Part shown: positions 17,705 to 26,784 of the stretch, one piece after another
How positions within the stretch are numbered: position 1 is the first letter of the stretch
Layout: every line of letters starts with the position of its first letter
DNA from: Candidatus Poseidonia sp.
GTDB taxonomy: Archaea > Thermoplasmatota > Poseidoniia > Poseidoniales > Poseidoniaceae
Length of the DNA stretch: 45,855 nucleotides
Direction of reading: 5' to 3'
NCBI GenBank assembly: GCA_030827365.1
Contig: JAUREO010000010.1
Coordinates: 1-45,855 of the forward strand
Translations under genes and position numbers: made by a program
Notes under the pieces: model-generated
Database searches by the model: none
What the model was told of the DNA's origin: nothing
What the model saw: the letters and a program-made list of their open reading frames with translations, nothing else

Positions 17705-18964
17705 TCAATCTTCTTCGAAAAGCGCCGGTTCGCCGGTTCCACCAGGCGACGGAATAGCATCAGTATTGACTTCTTTCCCTTTCTTGAGGTCCTTTTCGTC
17801 CTTCTCAAGTTCAATGGTGTCACCACCTGCGAGTTTTGTCATATCATCGGTTTTTGGTGCCTTGATCGTTCGTTCTTTATCGGGTGTTTCAGCGTACATA
17901 TTTCGCTTCAACTCACGGCTTTCATGACCGCGAACGAGGGTGAGCGAATCTGCAAAGGCTCGTCCAACAACTTCTCTGGTCCGTTCTCCACGCTTCGCTG
18001 ATTCGAGTTCGTTGGCAATGACCATGCGTTGGTCTTCAAGTTCGCGTAGTTCTGCGGTTCGGTCTTGGAGTGCAGATTCTAAGTCGGTTAGTGTGAGTGT
18101 CATCTGTTGGAGGCGTTCATCCCGTTCAAACACATCGTTGTGCAATCGACGTTCTCGCCTTCGTAATGATTCATATTCTCGATTTCGCTCCAACAACCTA
18201 CGCTTTAGTTCTTCGATTTGCTCCACCAAATAATCGTGTTCTGCAGATACTGAACGAGGCCCCTGCATGACCCGTTCCAATTGCTCTTCAAGTTCGGCAA
18301 GACGTCTATCACGTGCGTCGAGAAGTCCTCTCATTCGGTCGGCGATATCTCTTAGACGCTGGCGCTCCTCTTCCAATGCTTCATTTGCTGCACGTTCTGC
18401 ATCAAGTTCTCTCCCCTTTTCATCGAGTTGGGATTTCATGGCCCGAACATCATCGGCTGTAACTGAAGTAAGTCCAGCATTTGCAGCTCGTTCGAGAGCC
18501 CCCACCATTTGCATCATTCGACCTTCCATTTCTCCGATAATCTCGTCTTGTTGTTGGGTCAATTCACGAAGGTCCGCCGCTTCTTTGGCAAGTGCTTCAC
18601 GTTCCTCAAGTGTCATCGAAGATTGTTGAGCCTTCAACTCCTCCTGGGAATCATCCAACAATCGCTTGAGGTGAACGATTTGTGCATCAGCGTTTTGAAG
18701 TTGCTTTTCGATTTCCTGAAGGCGTATGAGTTCTGGTGCAACACTATCTCTTCGGTCAGCTAAGTCGAGTTCAACAACACGTAATCGCTGTTTTGCATCG
18801 ACCAACTCCTCGTTTCGATGTGCAAGTTCATCCCATGCAACGAGGATTTCTTCGACCAATTGATCAACGGGATATCCCTTGAGCATTCCTTCGAGAGCAG
18901 CTCGTTCTTGGGAGGCCGACGCAAGGTCATGTCCGTTGTCATTCGGGGCTGCGCCGATTGTCAT
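17705..18964 (-). CDS. Long coiled-coil protein next to an actin-like ATPase
   Basis: A 419-residue protein that is almost entirely heptad-rich helix from about residue 45 to 345 (many E, L, R, Q; for example LEEQLERVMQGPRSVSAEHD). There is no ATP-binding motif, so it is not a complete SMC or Rad50 protein. The N-terminal 40 residues are less charged (ERAALEGMLKGYPVDQLVEE) and could be a docking domain; the last 60 are charged and probably disordered, ending in FEED. It lies 90 bp downstream of the actin-like gene on the same strand, so cotranscription is likely. The pairing suggests a cytoskeletal partner, anchor or crosslinker, but that is inference. Confidence 0.8.
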   Translation of the reverse strand: MTIGAAPNDNGHDLASASQERAALEGMLKGYPVDQLVEEILVAWDELAHRNEELVDAKQRLRVVELDLADRRDSVAPELIRLQEIEKQLQNADAQIVHLKRLLDDSQEELKAQQSSMTLEEREALAKEAADLRELTQQQDEIIGEMEGRMMQMVGALERAANAGLTSVTADDVRAMKSQLDEKGRELDAERAANEALEEERQRLRDIADRMRGLLDARDRRLAELEEQLERVMQGPRSVSAEHDYLVEQIEELKRRLLERNREYESLRRRERRLHNDVFERDERLQQMTLTLTDLESALQDRTAELRELEDQRMVIANELESAKRGERTREVVGRAFADSLTLVRGHESRELKRNMYAETPDKERTIKAPKTDDMTKLAGGDTIELEKDEKDLKKGKEVNTDAIPSPGGTGEPALFEED

Positions 18965-19054
18965 ATACAGACTATCGATGCATCACCACTCTTGAACTTT
19001 CCCAATGTTCAAGCCGCGATATGCCGAAAAATCGGCCAAATTTCCAAAACCGAT

Positions 19055-20059
19055 TCAGTTGATTGATGTGTACATATCGTCAGGCATGTCACCTGCGAGT
19101 TTGAGCGCACCGTTTGCAACGGAGTGAATTGGGTCTTCTACACAAGAGACCGACACATCACCGATGTCAGCAATTTCTCGAGCAATTCGGTCAGCGAGTC
19201 CAACAATAAGTGAGCCACCGCCAGAGAGAATGATGTTGTTTCGAAGCACTGGTTGGTACTCAGGGTCTGCTCCAGCAACGATTCGCTTAATGGCATTCGA
19301 AACCTTTGGGACAATGCTTTCACATGCTTCTTTAATGAGGTCGCCAATGTCGACTTTCTGACTCTTTCCTTCGACTGAAAGTGAGACGAGAACTTCTTTG
19401 ACTTCTCCACCTACGTATGAGGATTGTTCCTTCCACTTTCGAACCATGTCCTTTGTGACTTGAGCACCAGTGTATTTCTTTTGGATGAGGGTTTGGAGTT
19501 GGAGGTCCAACCAGTCACCTGCTTCGGAGATGGTGACTTGGTCTTCGTCACTGGGGAAGGTTCCATACAAACGAGCAATATCGGTTGTTCCTGCTCCGAT
19601 ATCAACGACGATTGAACCCATGTGTTGGTCAATGCCATAGCCCGTTGCAAACGGCTCTGTGACGACCATGATTGCGTTGACTTGTCCTCGTAGGGTAGCA
19701 ACGAGGTTTGACTTATCGGTGAATGAAACGTGGCTCGGTGAACAAATGACACCAAGAACTTCGTCGTAATCTTCGGGGTCAACCGATTCGATGAGGTGTG
19801 AAACGAAGGCCTTTGCTGCAGCAAGGTTTGCTTCATCATCTTGTGCTACACCCGCCGCCATTGGACGGTAGAGGTTACATGCAAGTTTGTTCTTGAGTGC
19901 TTCATCCCCAAACAAGACATCCTTGCCGAGGAAGTTTCGTGCTACAGGGTCTTTTGGTCGGCCGACAACAGTTTCAATCGTGAGGGTTTTACCTGCGCTT
20001 GATGATACTGTTGATTGATATGTTCCTAAGTCGATTCCTACGTATAGTCGTTCACCCAT
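19055..20059 (-). CDS. Actin-like ATPase (MreB/MamK/crenactin-type)
   Basis: A 334-residue actin/Hsp70-fold ATPase. Phosphate loop 1 is YVGIDLGTYQST at the N-terminus, phosphate loop 2 is VVDIGAGTTDIA at about residue 155, and the adenosine motif is ILSGGGSLIVGLA at about residue 288. The length fits filament-forming actins rather than Hsp70. A Shine-Dalgarno AGGTGA at 20070-20065 lies 5 nt before ATG 20059 and excludes the upstream GTG. It is followed by a long coiled-coil gene. Filament formation, and a role in shape, positioning or segregation, are inferred from the family; MreB, MamK-like and archaeal-specific assignments cannot be separated here. Confidence 0.88.
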   Translation of the reverse strand: MGERLYVGIDLGTYQSTVSSSAGKTLTIETVVGRPKDPVARNFLGKDVLFGDEALKNKLACNLYRPMAAGVAQDDEANLAAAKAFVSHLIESVDPEDYDEVLGVICSPSHVSFTDKSNLVATLRGQVNAIMVVTEPFATGYGIDQHMGSIVVDIGAGTTDIARLYGTFPSDEDQVTISEAGDWLDLQLQTLIQKKYTGAQVTKDMVRKWKEQSSYVGGEVKEVLVSLSVEGKSQKVDIGDLIKEACESIVPKVSNAIKRIVAGADPEYQPVLRNNIILSGGGSLIVGLADRIAREIADIGDVSVSCVEDPIHSVANGALKLAGDMPDDMYTSIN

Positions 20060-20104
20060 GCTTTTCACCTATGGTTGCTTATGTGTACGCGACAACCTCA
20101 TTTA

Positions 20105-20126
20105 TTTTCAAGTTTCACCTTGAAAA
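20105..20126. promoter_or_regulatory. Perfect hairpin between the subtilase and actin-like genes
   Basis: TTTTCAAG-TTTCAC-CTTGAAAA is a perfect 8+8 inverted repeat. On the minus strand it lies 14 nt after the subtilase stop and about 46 nt before the actin start, with the AT-rich AAAATAAAT at its downstream edge as a possible TATA box. It may end the subtilase transcript, regulate the actin promoter, or both. Confidence 0.4.
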
Positions 20127-20139
20127 ATAGGCTCAAAAA

Positions 20140-23100
20140 TCACTCATCTTGTTGCAGTGCACTCTTTTGATGTTTTTTAGGGTCAAATCCTACTTGTTGT
20201 GTAAATGGGTCTAAAACCACTCCTTCATTTTCCTCGTTTTGAAGACGTTTTGAAAATTGGAAGGCGACGGCAAACCCTACAGCAATACCAAACAGACTCC
20301 ACATCCAAATTCGTTGTGAAACACCTTGTTGGTCTCTTGCTGAATCATTCGGCTCTTCAAGAGGATTTTCCCAATACACGGAGAAATTTTGTGGGTGCAA
20401 ATAATCGATGTATTGCGTATTTGCGAAAGGTGAATTGTTGTGCGTCTGAGCATAGATTCGCAAGTTAAAGGTCATGTCTTGCAAAGAATACGGAGGCAGG
20501 TCGTCAGGGTTGTTCCAATTGCAAATATATGATGCGGTGATATTGTTTGAGAAAAAACAGGCTGAAATAACGAAGTTTGGATTCTCAACTGAGTGGATGA
20601 TCGCCCCCGTCTCATAGGAATCGTTTTCAAAATCCAATACATTCCACTGTAGCGAAATAGTCCCCCGCCACAGTTCGGTTAAATTTTCAACACCTTCAAA
20701 GAGAAGAAGAGGGGGTTGGTCTACAGGAATACACCCGAATCCATCAACCTCCCAGCCAAATGTCTCTTCAAATGGACAAGCATCATCTGGGTCGAGAAAA
20801 CCATCGTCATCCGAGTCATCAATACAACCATCGAAGTTTTGGTCAAATCCTGTTGCATTTTCTTCTCTGCAGAGGTCAAAAAGATTCACAACACCATCGT
20901 TATCATCGTCATTCTGACTTTCACTGCACCCTTTTCCGTCGACAACCTCACCAAGTGTGGTTTCTGGACACGCATCATTGATGTCCTGAACACCATCATC
21001 ATCGTTGTCTTCATGGGGTAAAACGCCCGATGCAACGATGGAAAAACCGATTCGATTACCATCGATACCCACGCCCAATTCATCATTTCCTGGTGCAACA
21101 TAACGAGCAAGTATTTCCACATCGATATGGGTGATATTTTCGAGCATTGAGGCTGGAATGAATAGACCCTGCGTTGTTTCGTTTGTGGTTGGAAGCAGAC
21201 TTTGATTCGAAAGGTTCACCACGGACGAATCGTAAAGAATTGGCATTCCACTCGAATCGACCATATCCCGTACGACGGTGGTTCCGTCTGATAAATGGGC
21301 TACGAGAAGCAAATCGTCAGATATTTCTGGCTCCGGCTTTGAAGGAAATGCAAGGCGAATCTGAACATCTTGGTGTTCAATTGGGATAAGGCGCGACGAG
21401 AATCGTTGCCCCGTTTCAAGGAAAGGACCGATTGCACCTGAGCCGTTCCAAGCGTATGACATTGGCTCATCAACATCCGCCATCCACTCGGTCGGGGTAG
21501 ACGATTCAAGTTGGAAACTATCATGGAACCAGATGTTGTATGCTGGCGTCGCATTTCCTGTTTCAAGCTGGAGCCGAAGGTCTTGGAAATCGACCAGTGC
21601 ACTCAAGTTGAGCACGCCCCATCCTTCGACTGGGTTGTGTAGCAATCCTGAACCCACACCCCCGTTTCGAAGGGCAACATCGTAAGGTGTTGTGGAGAGG
21701 GCAAGAGTGGCCCGCAGTAGTGTCCCCGAAGGTGTCAAACCGTCTGCAAGATATACGCCCGAACTTGCATTTGAGGGGATACTCACCCAAGGAGCCTGTA
21801 GGTCATCGACGAGAACAAAATTTGACCTGCCGATGGTGTTTGAAATCCAACCCTGTTCATACAATTGCTGGATGATCGCAGCGGTACCTGCTGCCGAAGG
21901 GGTGGACATACTCGTGCCAGTGGAAGGACGTAGGTCTGCGTTATTGGTCGTATCATCACCGTCCCCCTTGGCTGAAATGATGTTTGAACCGGGAGCGAGA
22001 ACAAAGACCCCATCTCGCCCATCTTCAAGTGGTCCACGTGCAGAACCCGTCCACACCTCTTGGCTCGAAGACTTGACCGAGGCACCAATGGAGGCTACAT
22101 TACGGCCATTGGCAGGCTCAAGTACATCCCCCCCGTTGTTTCCCGGAGCGATAAAGGCAAGGGACCAAGGAATTTGTCGTGCGTAAGCATCGAACATCGC
22201 TGTCCTTAACGTATATTCTGTCGTGTCATCACCCCACGAATCGGAGTGGATAATGGCTCCATGTTGGTTGGCTTCAAACAGTAAATCTTCAACATCTGGG
22301 ATGACCCAACCTTCACTTGAAACAACATCTTGAAACACAATTTTACTGGCGTAAGCAAGCGAACTGCCGTTGCTTGGAGGACTCATATGTTGATTGTGAA
22401 AGACATCATAGCAAGAAAGCGTACCTGCCACATGCGTGCCGTGACGGTAATCGATATGGCCACTTGAATCGTAGCCATCTTTCGAGTTGTTGTACAACAC
22501 GATCTTTCGGTGTGTTGGGGAGAACAAGCCTACAGCAGTGTTGTTCGAAAATTCTGAAGTTTCATTCGATTCAGCTGCCGAGCCGTACTGCCGAAAACAA
22601 GCGTGGTCGAAGTCGATACCACTATCGGCTAGGCCGATGATGACAGATTCTCCGTTTAATCCGAAATCCCACGCGGGTGTTTCTGTGGTGTGCCCGTGTT
22701 GGAGCAATGATGACGAAACATCATTTCTTCCTTCAGTTTCTAGGACTGGTTCAATCCAAAGGATGCCTGGAATTGAAAGGACATATTCTGGCGAAAACGA
22801 TACTCGTTCGGACTGGATTTCAATGGACGTCGGATACGCGACGGTTTGGAAAGATACATGACCCGCTTCTTTTATGATGTGTTTGACGATACCTGTTTTG
22901 ACTTCACTTGGTAGCCGAGGCTCAAACACCACTCGAAGAGTTGGTACTTCACCTTCATCCCAAAGGGCAAGGTCGCCCTTGAAATCAGCAAGAGGGGCGA
23001 GCAAAGGATTGTAACCCGCTTTTTCGATGACATCTTGTTGACCAAAAACAAGGAGTTCAGACTGTGTTACACTACGCAAAGCAGTGATATCAAACGAAGA

Positions 23101-23253
23101 AAGGGTCGACCATTCGTCGTAATTCCAAACTCCATTGTGGGCACGGATGATAAACTCCCCATGTTCAAGTGCAACCATCTCTTCAGTGCCTACATCAAGA
23201 CCATGCCCAAGGGAAGCAATGAGCAGAAAACAAACGATGCCTACCTTCCCCAT
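20140..23253 (-). CDS. Secreted subtilisin-family serine protease with thrombospondin-3 repeats and C-terminal anchor
   Basis: A 1037-residue S8 protease. It has a signal peptide (MGKVGIVCFLLIASLGHGL) and a propeptide-like N-terminal ~190 residues. The catalytic domain shows Asp in IGLADSGIDFDH (about 210), His in YRHGTHVAGTLS (about 271), the oxyanion Asn in APGNNGG (about 372) and Ser in GTSMSTPSAAGTAA (about 449). A beta-rich region follows, then calcium-binding thrombospondin type-3 repeats (for example DDDGVQDINDACPETT) at about 750-845, and a C-terminal membrane helix (WSLFGIAVGFAVAFQFSKR) with a short cytoplasmic tail. It should act outside the cell, tethered to the membrane, degrading protein. 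Confidence 0.94.
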   Translation of the reverse strand: MGKVGIVCFLLIASLGHGLDVGTEEMVALEHGEFIIRAHNGVWNYDEWSTLSSFDITALRSVTQSELLVFGQQDVIEKAGYNPLLAPLADFKGDLALWDEGEVPTLRVVFEPRLPSEVKTGIVKHIIKEAGHVSFQTVAYPTSIEIQSERVSFSPEYVLSIPGILWIEPVLETEGRNDVSSSLLQHGHTTETPAWDFGLNGESVIIGLADSGIDFDHACFRQYGSAAESNETSEFSNNTAVGLFSPTHRKIVLYNNSKDGYDSSGHIDYRHGTHVAGTLSCYDVFHNQHMSPPSNGSSLAYASKIVFQDVVSSEGWVIPDVEDLLFEANQHGAIIHSDSWGDDTTEYTLRTAMFDAYARQIPWSLAFIAPGNNGGDVLEPANGRNVASIGASVKSSSQEVWTGSARGPLEDGRDGVFVLAPGSNIISAKGDGDDTTNNADLRPSTGTSMSTPSAAGTAAIIQQLYEQGWISNTIGRSNFVLVDDLQAPWVSIPSNASSGVYLADGLTPSGTLLRATLALSTTPYDVALRNGGVGSGLLHNPVEGWGVLNLSALVDFQDLRLQLETGNATPAYNIWFHDSFQLESSTPTEWMADVDEPMSYAWNGSGAIGPFLETGQRFSSRLIPIEHQDVQIRLAFPSKPEPEISDDLLLVAHLSDGTTVVRDMVDSSGMPILYDSSVVNLSNQSLLPTTNETTQGLFIPASMLENITHIDVEILARYVAPGNDELGVGIDGNRIGFSIVASGVLPHEDNDDDGVQDINDACPETTLGEVVDGKGCSESQNDDDNDGVVNLFDLCREENATGFDQNFDGCIDDSDDDGFLDPDDACPFEETFGWEVDGFGCIPVDQPPLLLFEGVENLTELWRGTISLQWNVLDFENDSYETGAIIHSVENPNFVISACFFSNNITASYICNWNNPDDLPPYSLQDMTFNLRIYAQTHNNSPFANTQYIDYLHPQNFSVYWENPLEEPNDSARDQQGVSQRIWMWSLFGIAVGFAVAFQFSKRLQNEENEGVVLDPFTQQVGFDPKKHQKSALQQDE

Positions 23254-23320
23254 ACACGTGGTGAAACGGTCCTTTGCTTCTAAATTGTGCTTTGATTGGC
23301 GTCATTGAAATCACCATTCA

Positions 23321-23328
23321 ATTTAAAG
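23321..23328 (+). promoter_or_regulatory. TATA-like box of rpl18a
   Basis: ATTTAAAG is centred about 28 nt before ATG 23353, supporting that start over the in-frame codon at 23296. Confidence 0.4.
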
Positions 23329-23352
23329 ACAAAAGCAAAGTCGCGGCAATCC

Positions 23353-23622
23353 ATGAAGGCTTTTCGTGTACAAGGATTAGCACCATTCGGAAAAATGCGT
23401 CAGCAATTTACACTCGATGTCGTTGCTGAAAATGAAAACGATGCTAAAGACCGAGTGTATTCTACCCTCGGGTCTCGCCACCGAGCCCCACGACGAAAAA
23501 TCGAACTCAACGATGTTTCAGAAATTGACCCACGAACAAGTTCTGAACCCCAAGTCCTCAACCACTTCCGTGAGCAAATCCTAGCACAAGGTGGCCCAAT
23601 TCAAGTTGCTGAAGAAGAATAG
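23353..23622 (+). CDS. rpl18a: Large ribosomal subunit protein eL20 (L18Ae/LX)
   Basis: A small basic protein of 89 residues, near the usual length of the archaeal LX family. It starts with the family signature MKAFRVQGLAPFGKMRQQF and contains VYSTLGSRHRAPRRKIEL. It is a component of the large ribosomal subunit found in archaea and eukaryotes but not bacteria. Archaea often keep this gene next to pfdA and ftsY; here two surface-protein genes (23672-26141) lie between them. Confidence 0.9.
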   Translation: MKAFRVQGLAPFGKMRQQFTLDVVAENENDAKDRVYSTLGSRHRAPRRKIELNDVSEIDPRTSSEPQVLNHFREQILAQGGPIQVAEEE

Positions 23623-23641
23623 TTCTACAAAAATACAGGGC

Positions 23642-23649
23642 CTTATAAG
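23642..23649 (+). promoter_or_regulatory. TATA box of the FAS1/cupredoxin gene
   Basis: CTTATAAG is centred 27 nt before ATG 23672, a clear leaderless promoter. The gene is therefore transcribed independently of rpl18a. Confidence 0.55.
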
Positions 23650-23671
23650 GTCAACTTAATCAAATTCGCTC

Positions 23672-25225
23672 ATGCGAAAATTATCGTTTCTAGTCATACT
23701 AGCACTCATGACCGTTATACTACCACTTTCAGCAGTGGCAGATGAAACAAAAGACATACCAACCAACGCATCTGGAACAGGTGTTCACGATTCGCTTGTT
23801 GCAGCGTTGGCCCATGCAGGCCTCGTAGCACCGCTTTCTGGCGATGGCCCGTTCACAGTGTTTGCTCCGACCGATGATGCTTTCGCTGCAGCAGGTATTG
23901 ACCTCAGCACCTATGATACAGACGAGGAAAATGCTACACTCGTTGACATTCTAACATACCACGTTGTGGTTGGCGAGACGCTTTCAGGTGCGATATCGGA
24001 AAACGTCATTGAAGTTACAGCCTACAACGGCGACACCCTCCGTCTGTACCTCGATAATGGTTCGGCGTTTGTCAACGATGCCACAATCGTTCAAGCCGAT
24101 GTCTTGTCATCGAACGGCGTGATTCATGTCATCGATACCGTTCTCTTGCCCCCAGCCGATGAAGAACCAGAAGGCCCACCAGGTGAAATTTGTTACAATG
24201 TTGCAACACACACGATTGCCGTAGGTGCAGATGAAGGAACATGCGACGGGTACATGTACGTCGAAAATTACTCGATAGGGGAGGAAGAAATAACAGGCTG
24301 TTACAACACAGTCACCCATGAAGTGACAAATACAACTCAGGCGATCTGTGAGTCCTTCATGTGGGCACCATCCGTCGACATCGTGATGACCGCAAAAGCA
24401 ACCACAATTCACACAACATTGGTTACTGCAGTCGAAACCGCATCACTCGATGAAACATTGAGCGGAGACGATAATTTCACTGTCTTTGCGCCAACAGATG
24501 CCGCATTCGGTGCAGCACTCGAAGCACTCGGTCTCACAGCCGAGCAACTCCTCGCAAGCGAAGGTCTTTCGGACATTTTGCTTTACCACGTCATTCCAGG
24601 AAAGATCCTCTCCTCTGACATTGCAGAAGGCGAGACGATCGTTGCAGCAGCAAACGGCGATAACCTCACCATCGTTCGCAACGACTCCGGTGTATATGTG
24701 AACGGAGCTGCAGTAACGCTCGCCAATGTACCGGCCTCCAACGGCATCATCCACGTGATCGATGCTGTGCTTTTGCCGCCAGCTGATGAGACCACAGAGG
24801 TCGAAGAAGACCCGTGCGACATGACCATTTCAGTGAGTAGCACAAGATTTGTACCGACAAAGATTTCCGTCGATGTTGGTGCAACAGTCTGTTGGAGTTG
24901 GGAAAACGCTGACATGGCACACAATGTTCGTGAAGTCAACGGTGATAAGTCGACCACATATGTCGAAGGAGGATTGTACTCTGGAGCTGCTGCGACCACA
25001 GTGATGTTCAAACACACCTTCACGGAAAACACGACATTTTACTATGTCTGTGAACCTCACATTGGTGCAAACATGTTCGGCACCGTCGTCGTAGGCGATG
25101 GCGGCGCAGTAGATATCAGTCCACCTCTTCGTGATTCAGAAGACACGCCAGGATTCTTACTCTCAACATTCATTCTTGCAATGATTGGAGCAGTTCTCTT
25201 CACACGAAGAACCAACGAATCGTGA
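23672..25225 (+). CDS. Secreted FAS1-FAS1-cupredoxin protein with C-terminal sorting signal
   Basis: A 517-residue surface protein. After the signal peptide (MRKLSFLVILALMTVILPL) come two fasciclin (FAS1) domains: about residues 30-165 (GPFTVFAPTDDAFAAAG, ending NGVIHVIDTVLLPP) and about 230-370 (DNFTVFAPTDAAFGAAL, ending NGIIHVIDAVLLPP). A Cys-containing insert separates them. A blue-copper domain follows at about 385-480, with His in MAHNVRE and Cys, His and Met in VCEPHIGANMFG. The end, TPGFLLSTFILAMIGAVLF then TRR, matches the PGF-CTERM type of archaeosortase signal. FAS1 domains mediate adhesion; the copper domain suggests electron transfer or copper capture. Confidence 0.93.
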   Translation: MRKLSFLVILALMTVILPLSAVADETKDIPTNASGTGVHDSLVAALAHAGLVAPLSGDGPFTVFAPTDDAFAAAGIDLSTYDTDEENATLVDILTYHVVVGETLSGAISENVIEVTAYNGDTLRLYLDNGSAFVNDATIVQADVLSSNGVIHVIDTVLLPPADEEPEGPPGEICYNVATHTIAVGADEGTCDGYMYVENYSIGEEEITGCYNTVTHEVTNTTQAICESFMWAPSVDIVMTAKATTIHTTLVTAVETASLDETLSGDDNFTVFAPTDAAFGAALEALGLTAEQLLASEGLSDILLYHVIPGKILSSDIAEGETIVAAANGDNLTIVRNDSGVYVNGAAVTLANVPASNGIIHVIDAVLLPPADETTEVEEDPCDMTISVSSTRFVPTKISVDVGATVCWSWENADMAHNVREVNGDKSTTYVEGGLYSGAAATTVMFKHTFTENTTFYYVCEPHIGANMFGTVVVGDGGAVDISPPLRDSEDTPGFLLSTFILAMIGAVLFTRRTNES

Positions 25226-25229
25226 GCAG

Positions 25230-26141
25230 ATGGATTGGAAAAAACCTCTCGGGGCGACCCTCGGTATTCTTGTCGTTGTCGCTGTGATTTGGGGTTTTTT
25301 TATTGTCCAGTTTGAGAGTCCTCTCGGCACAGACAATGTGGTCGAAATTCAACGATCTGAATCTCTCACAAATGATTCAAACGACACCCTTGCAACACTC
25401 TCTTTTGCTGAAGGTGGAGAACATCTTGACTGGGCTTCGACTGAAATCATCGTAAAAGTTGGCAATCAACAATTCCCCTGCTCGTTTGGAAGTATTTTGA
25501 TCGGACAAACAAATGCGTCAAAGGTATCACCTACATTGAGTGCGGATGGTGTGACGTTCACCACTGAGATCGATGCAACAGATGAAGATTCGTTTACACA
25601 TTTCAATATCTCAACCCAGAGGGGAAGTGAATCGAATTACTCAACATTGAGATTTTCCAAAACAGACATCTACTTCGCCCAAGGTATTGATTGGACTTTT
25701 ATTGCTGACGCCGAGTTTAACGATGTCTCAACCACAGAAAACCTCACGTTTTCCAACGATACAAATGAGCGCCTCGATTGGTACACGTACGATATTGTTG
25801 CGCACCGAGTTGAGCCAAATCAAGGCGTTTATGTCATTCAAATTGGTGACGAATCGTACAAAATTCAGTTCCTATCATATTACAATCAAGACGATGAGGG
25901 GCGACACCCAACCATGTTGATTGGAGCACTTGAGGACACGACATTCCCAGCACTCTCCGACTCAACGTTTGTCGCACCGTCACCGTGTATCATTCTCTCA
26001 GAACACCCAGAATCAATGTATTGGAATGCAAGTGATTATGTTGTTTTGGCCGAACAACAAACCAATATATGCTCGCAGGAGTGTGATATGGAACTTTTCA
26101 TCTTCCACGAAACCATGCAAGTCGAAACACGTTTTATCTAA
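25230..26141 (+). CDS. Membrane-anchored extracellular protein with HmuY-like sequence
   Basis: About 303 residues starting 4 nt after the stop of the FAS1 gene, so the two are probably one operon. An N-terminal membrane segment (LGATLGILVVVAVIWGFFIV) anchors a large extracellular beta-rich part with many N-glycosylation-like NxS/T sites. Two related segments can be seen (LDWASTEIIVKVGNQQFPC and LDWYTYDIVAHRVEP), and VIQIGDESYKIQFLSYYN recalls the HmuY haem-binding family; this similarity is weak. Paired cysteines occur near the C-terminus (CSQEC). The start at 25230 is preferred to 25185, which would overlap the previous gene. The exact function is unknown. Confidence 0.75.
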   Translation: MDWKKPLGATLGILVVVAVIWGFFIVQFESPLGTDNVVEIQRSESLTNDSNDTLATLSFAEGGEHLDWASTEIIVKVGNQQFPCSFGSILIGQTNASKVSPTLSADGVTFTTEIDATDEDSFTHFNISTQRGSESNYSTLRFSKTDIYFAQGIDWTFIADAEFNDVSTTENLTFSNDTNERLDWYTYDIVAHRVEPNQGVYVIQIGDESYKIQFLSYYNQDDEGRHPTMLIGALEDTTFPALSDSTFVAPSPCIILSEHPESMYWNASDYVVLAEQQTNICSQECDMELFIFHETMQVETRFI

Positions 26142-26206
26142 GAATCTCCACATACAATCCTAACGCCGCATTCATCAAGGGGTAGCACGAGGCAGGTTCG
26201 GTCGCG

Positions 26207-26776
26207 ATGGTCGATAGAGAAGAATTGCAACGTCTTGCAAGGGAAGTGGAAGCCCTCCGACAGCAATTCGATGAGATTCAAAATAGGGTTCAACAAATCG
26301 ATGGAATTCTTGAAGAACACGATGTTACTGATGGCATCTTAGATGCTTATATTTCAACTACCAAAAATGCAGTGAGCCATGTACCGATTGGGTCGGGCGT
26401 GTCTTTGAAGATTGAAATTGACCCTGAGAATTTACCTGTTACTCTCGTTGATATTGGAAGTGGCATTTACAGTGAAAAAAACCTCGAGGATGCACGTGCA
26501 ATCACCCAAAAAAGAAAAGTCGAGATCAAAGAATTACGCGATGAACTCCACTCGCAAGGTCAGCAAATTGAGCAAAAACTTGGTGAAGTTGCTACCCTGT
26601 TCAACATCACTGCAGAACAGTTCAAAACAGAACAAGGTGATGCTTCAACAGTTCGAACGCCACCCAAACAAAGTACGGAGCAAAAAGAAGCCGACGAGGA
26701 TGTGGATGAACCAACCAGTTCGCCAAAGAAAAAGCGAGGCAGCCTGTTTCGAAATGAACTTACCCTTGACGATTAG
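26207..26776 (+). CDS. pfdA: Prefoldin subunit alpha
   Basis: A 189-residue prefoldin subunit. Long N- and C-terminal helices form coiled coils (LQRLAREVEALRQQFDEIQ at the start, KRKVEIKELRDELHSQGQQI later) around the central beta hairpins with SHVPIGSGVSLK and VDIGSGIYSEK, the family signature. Prefoldin is a hexameric cytoplasmic chaperone that captures unfolded proteins and passes them to the thermosome. A charged ~45-residue extension at the C-terminus, with KKKRGSLFRNEL, goes beyond the usual length. It lies 8 bp before ftsY in the usual archaeal order. Confidence 0.92.
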   Translation: MVDREELQRLAREVEALRQQFDEIQNRVQQIDGILEEHDVTDGILDAYISTTKNAVSHVPIGSGVSLKIEIDPENLPVTLVDIGSGIYSEKNLEDARAITQKRKVEIKELRDELHSQGQQIEQKLGEVATLFNITAEQFKTEQGDASTVRTPPKQSTEQKEADEDVDEPTSSPKKKRGSLFRNELTLDD

Positions 26777-26784
26777 GTGTTACA

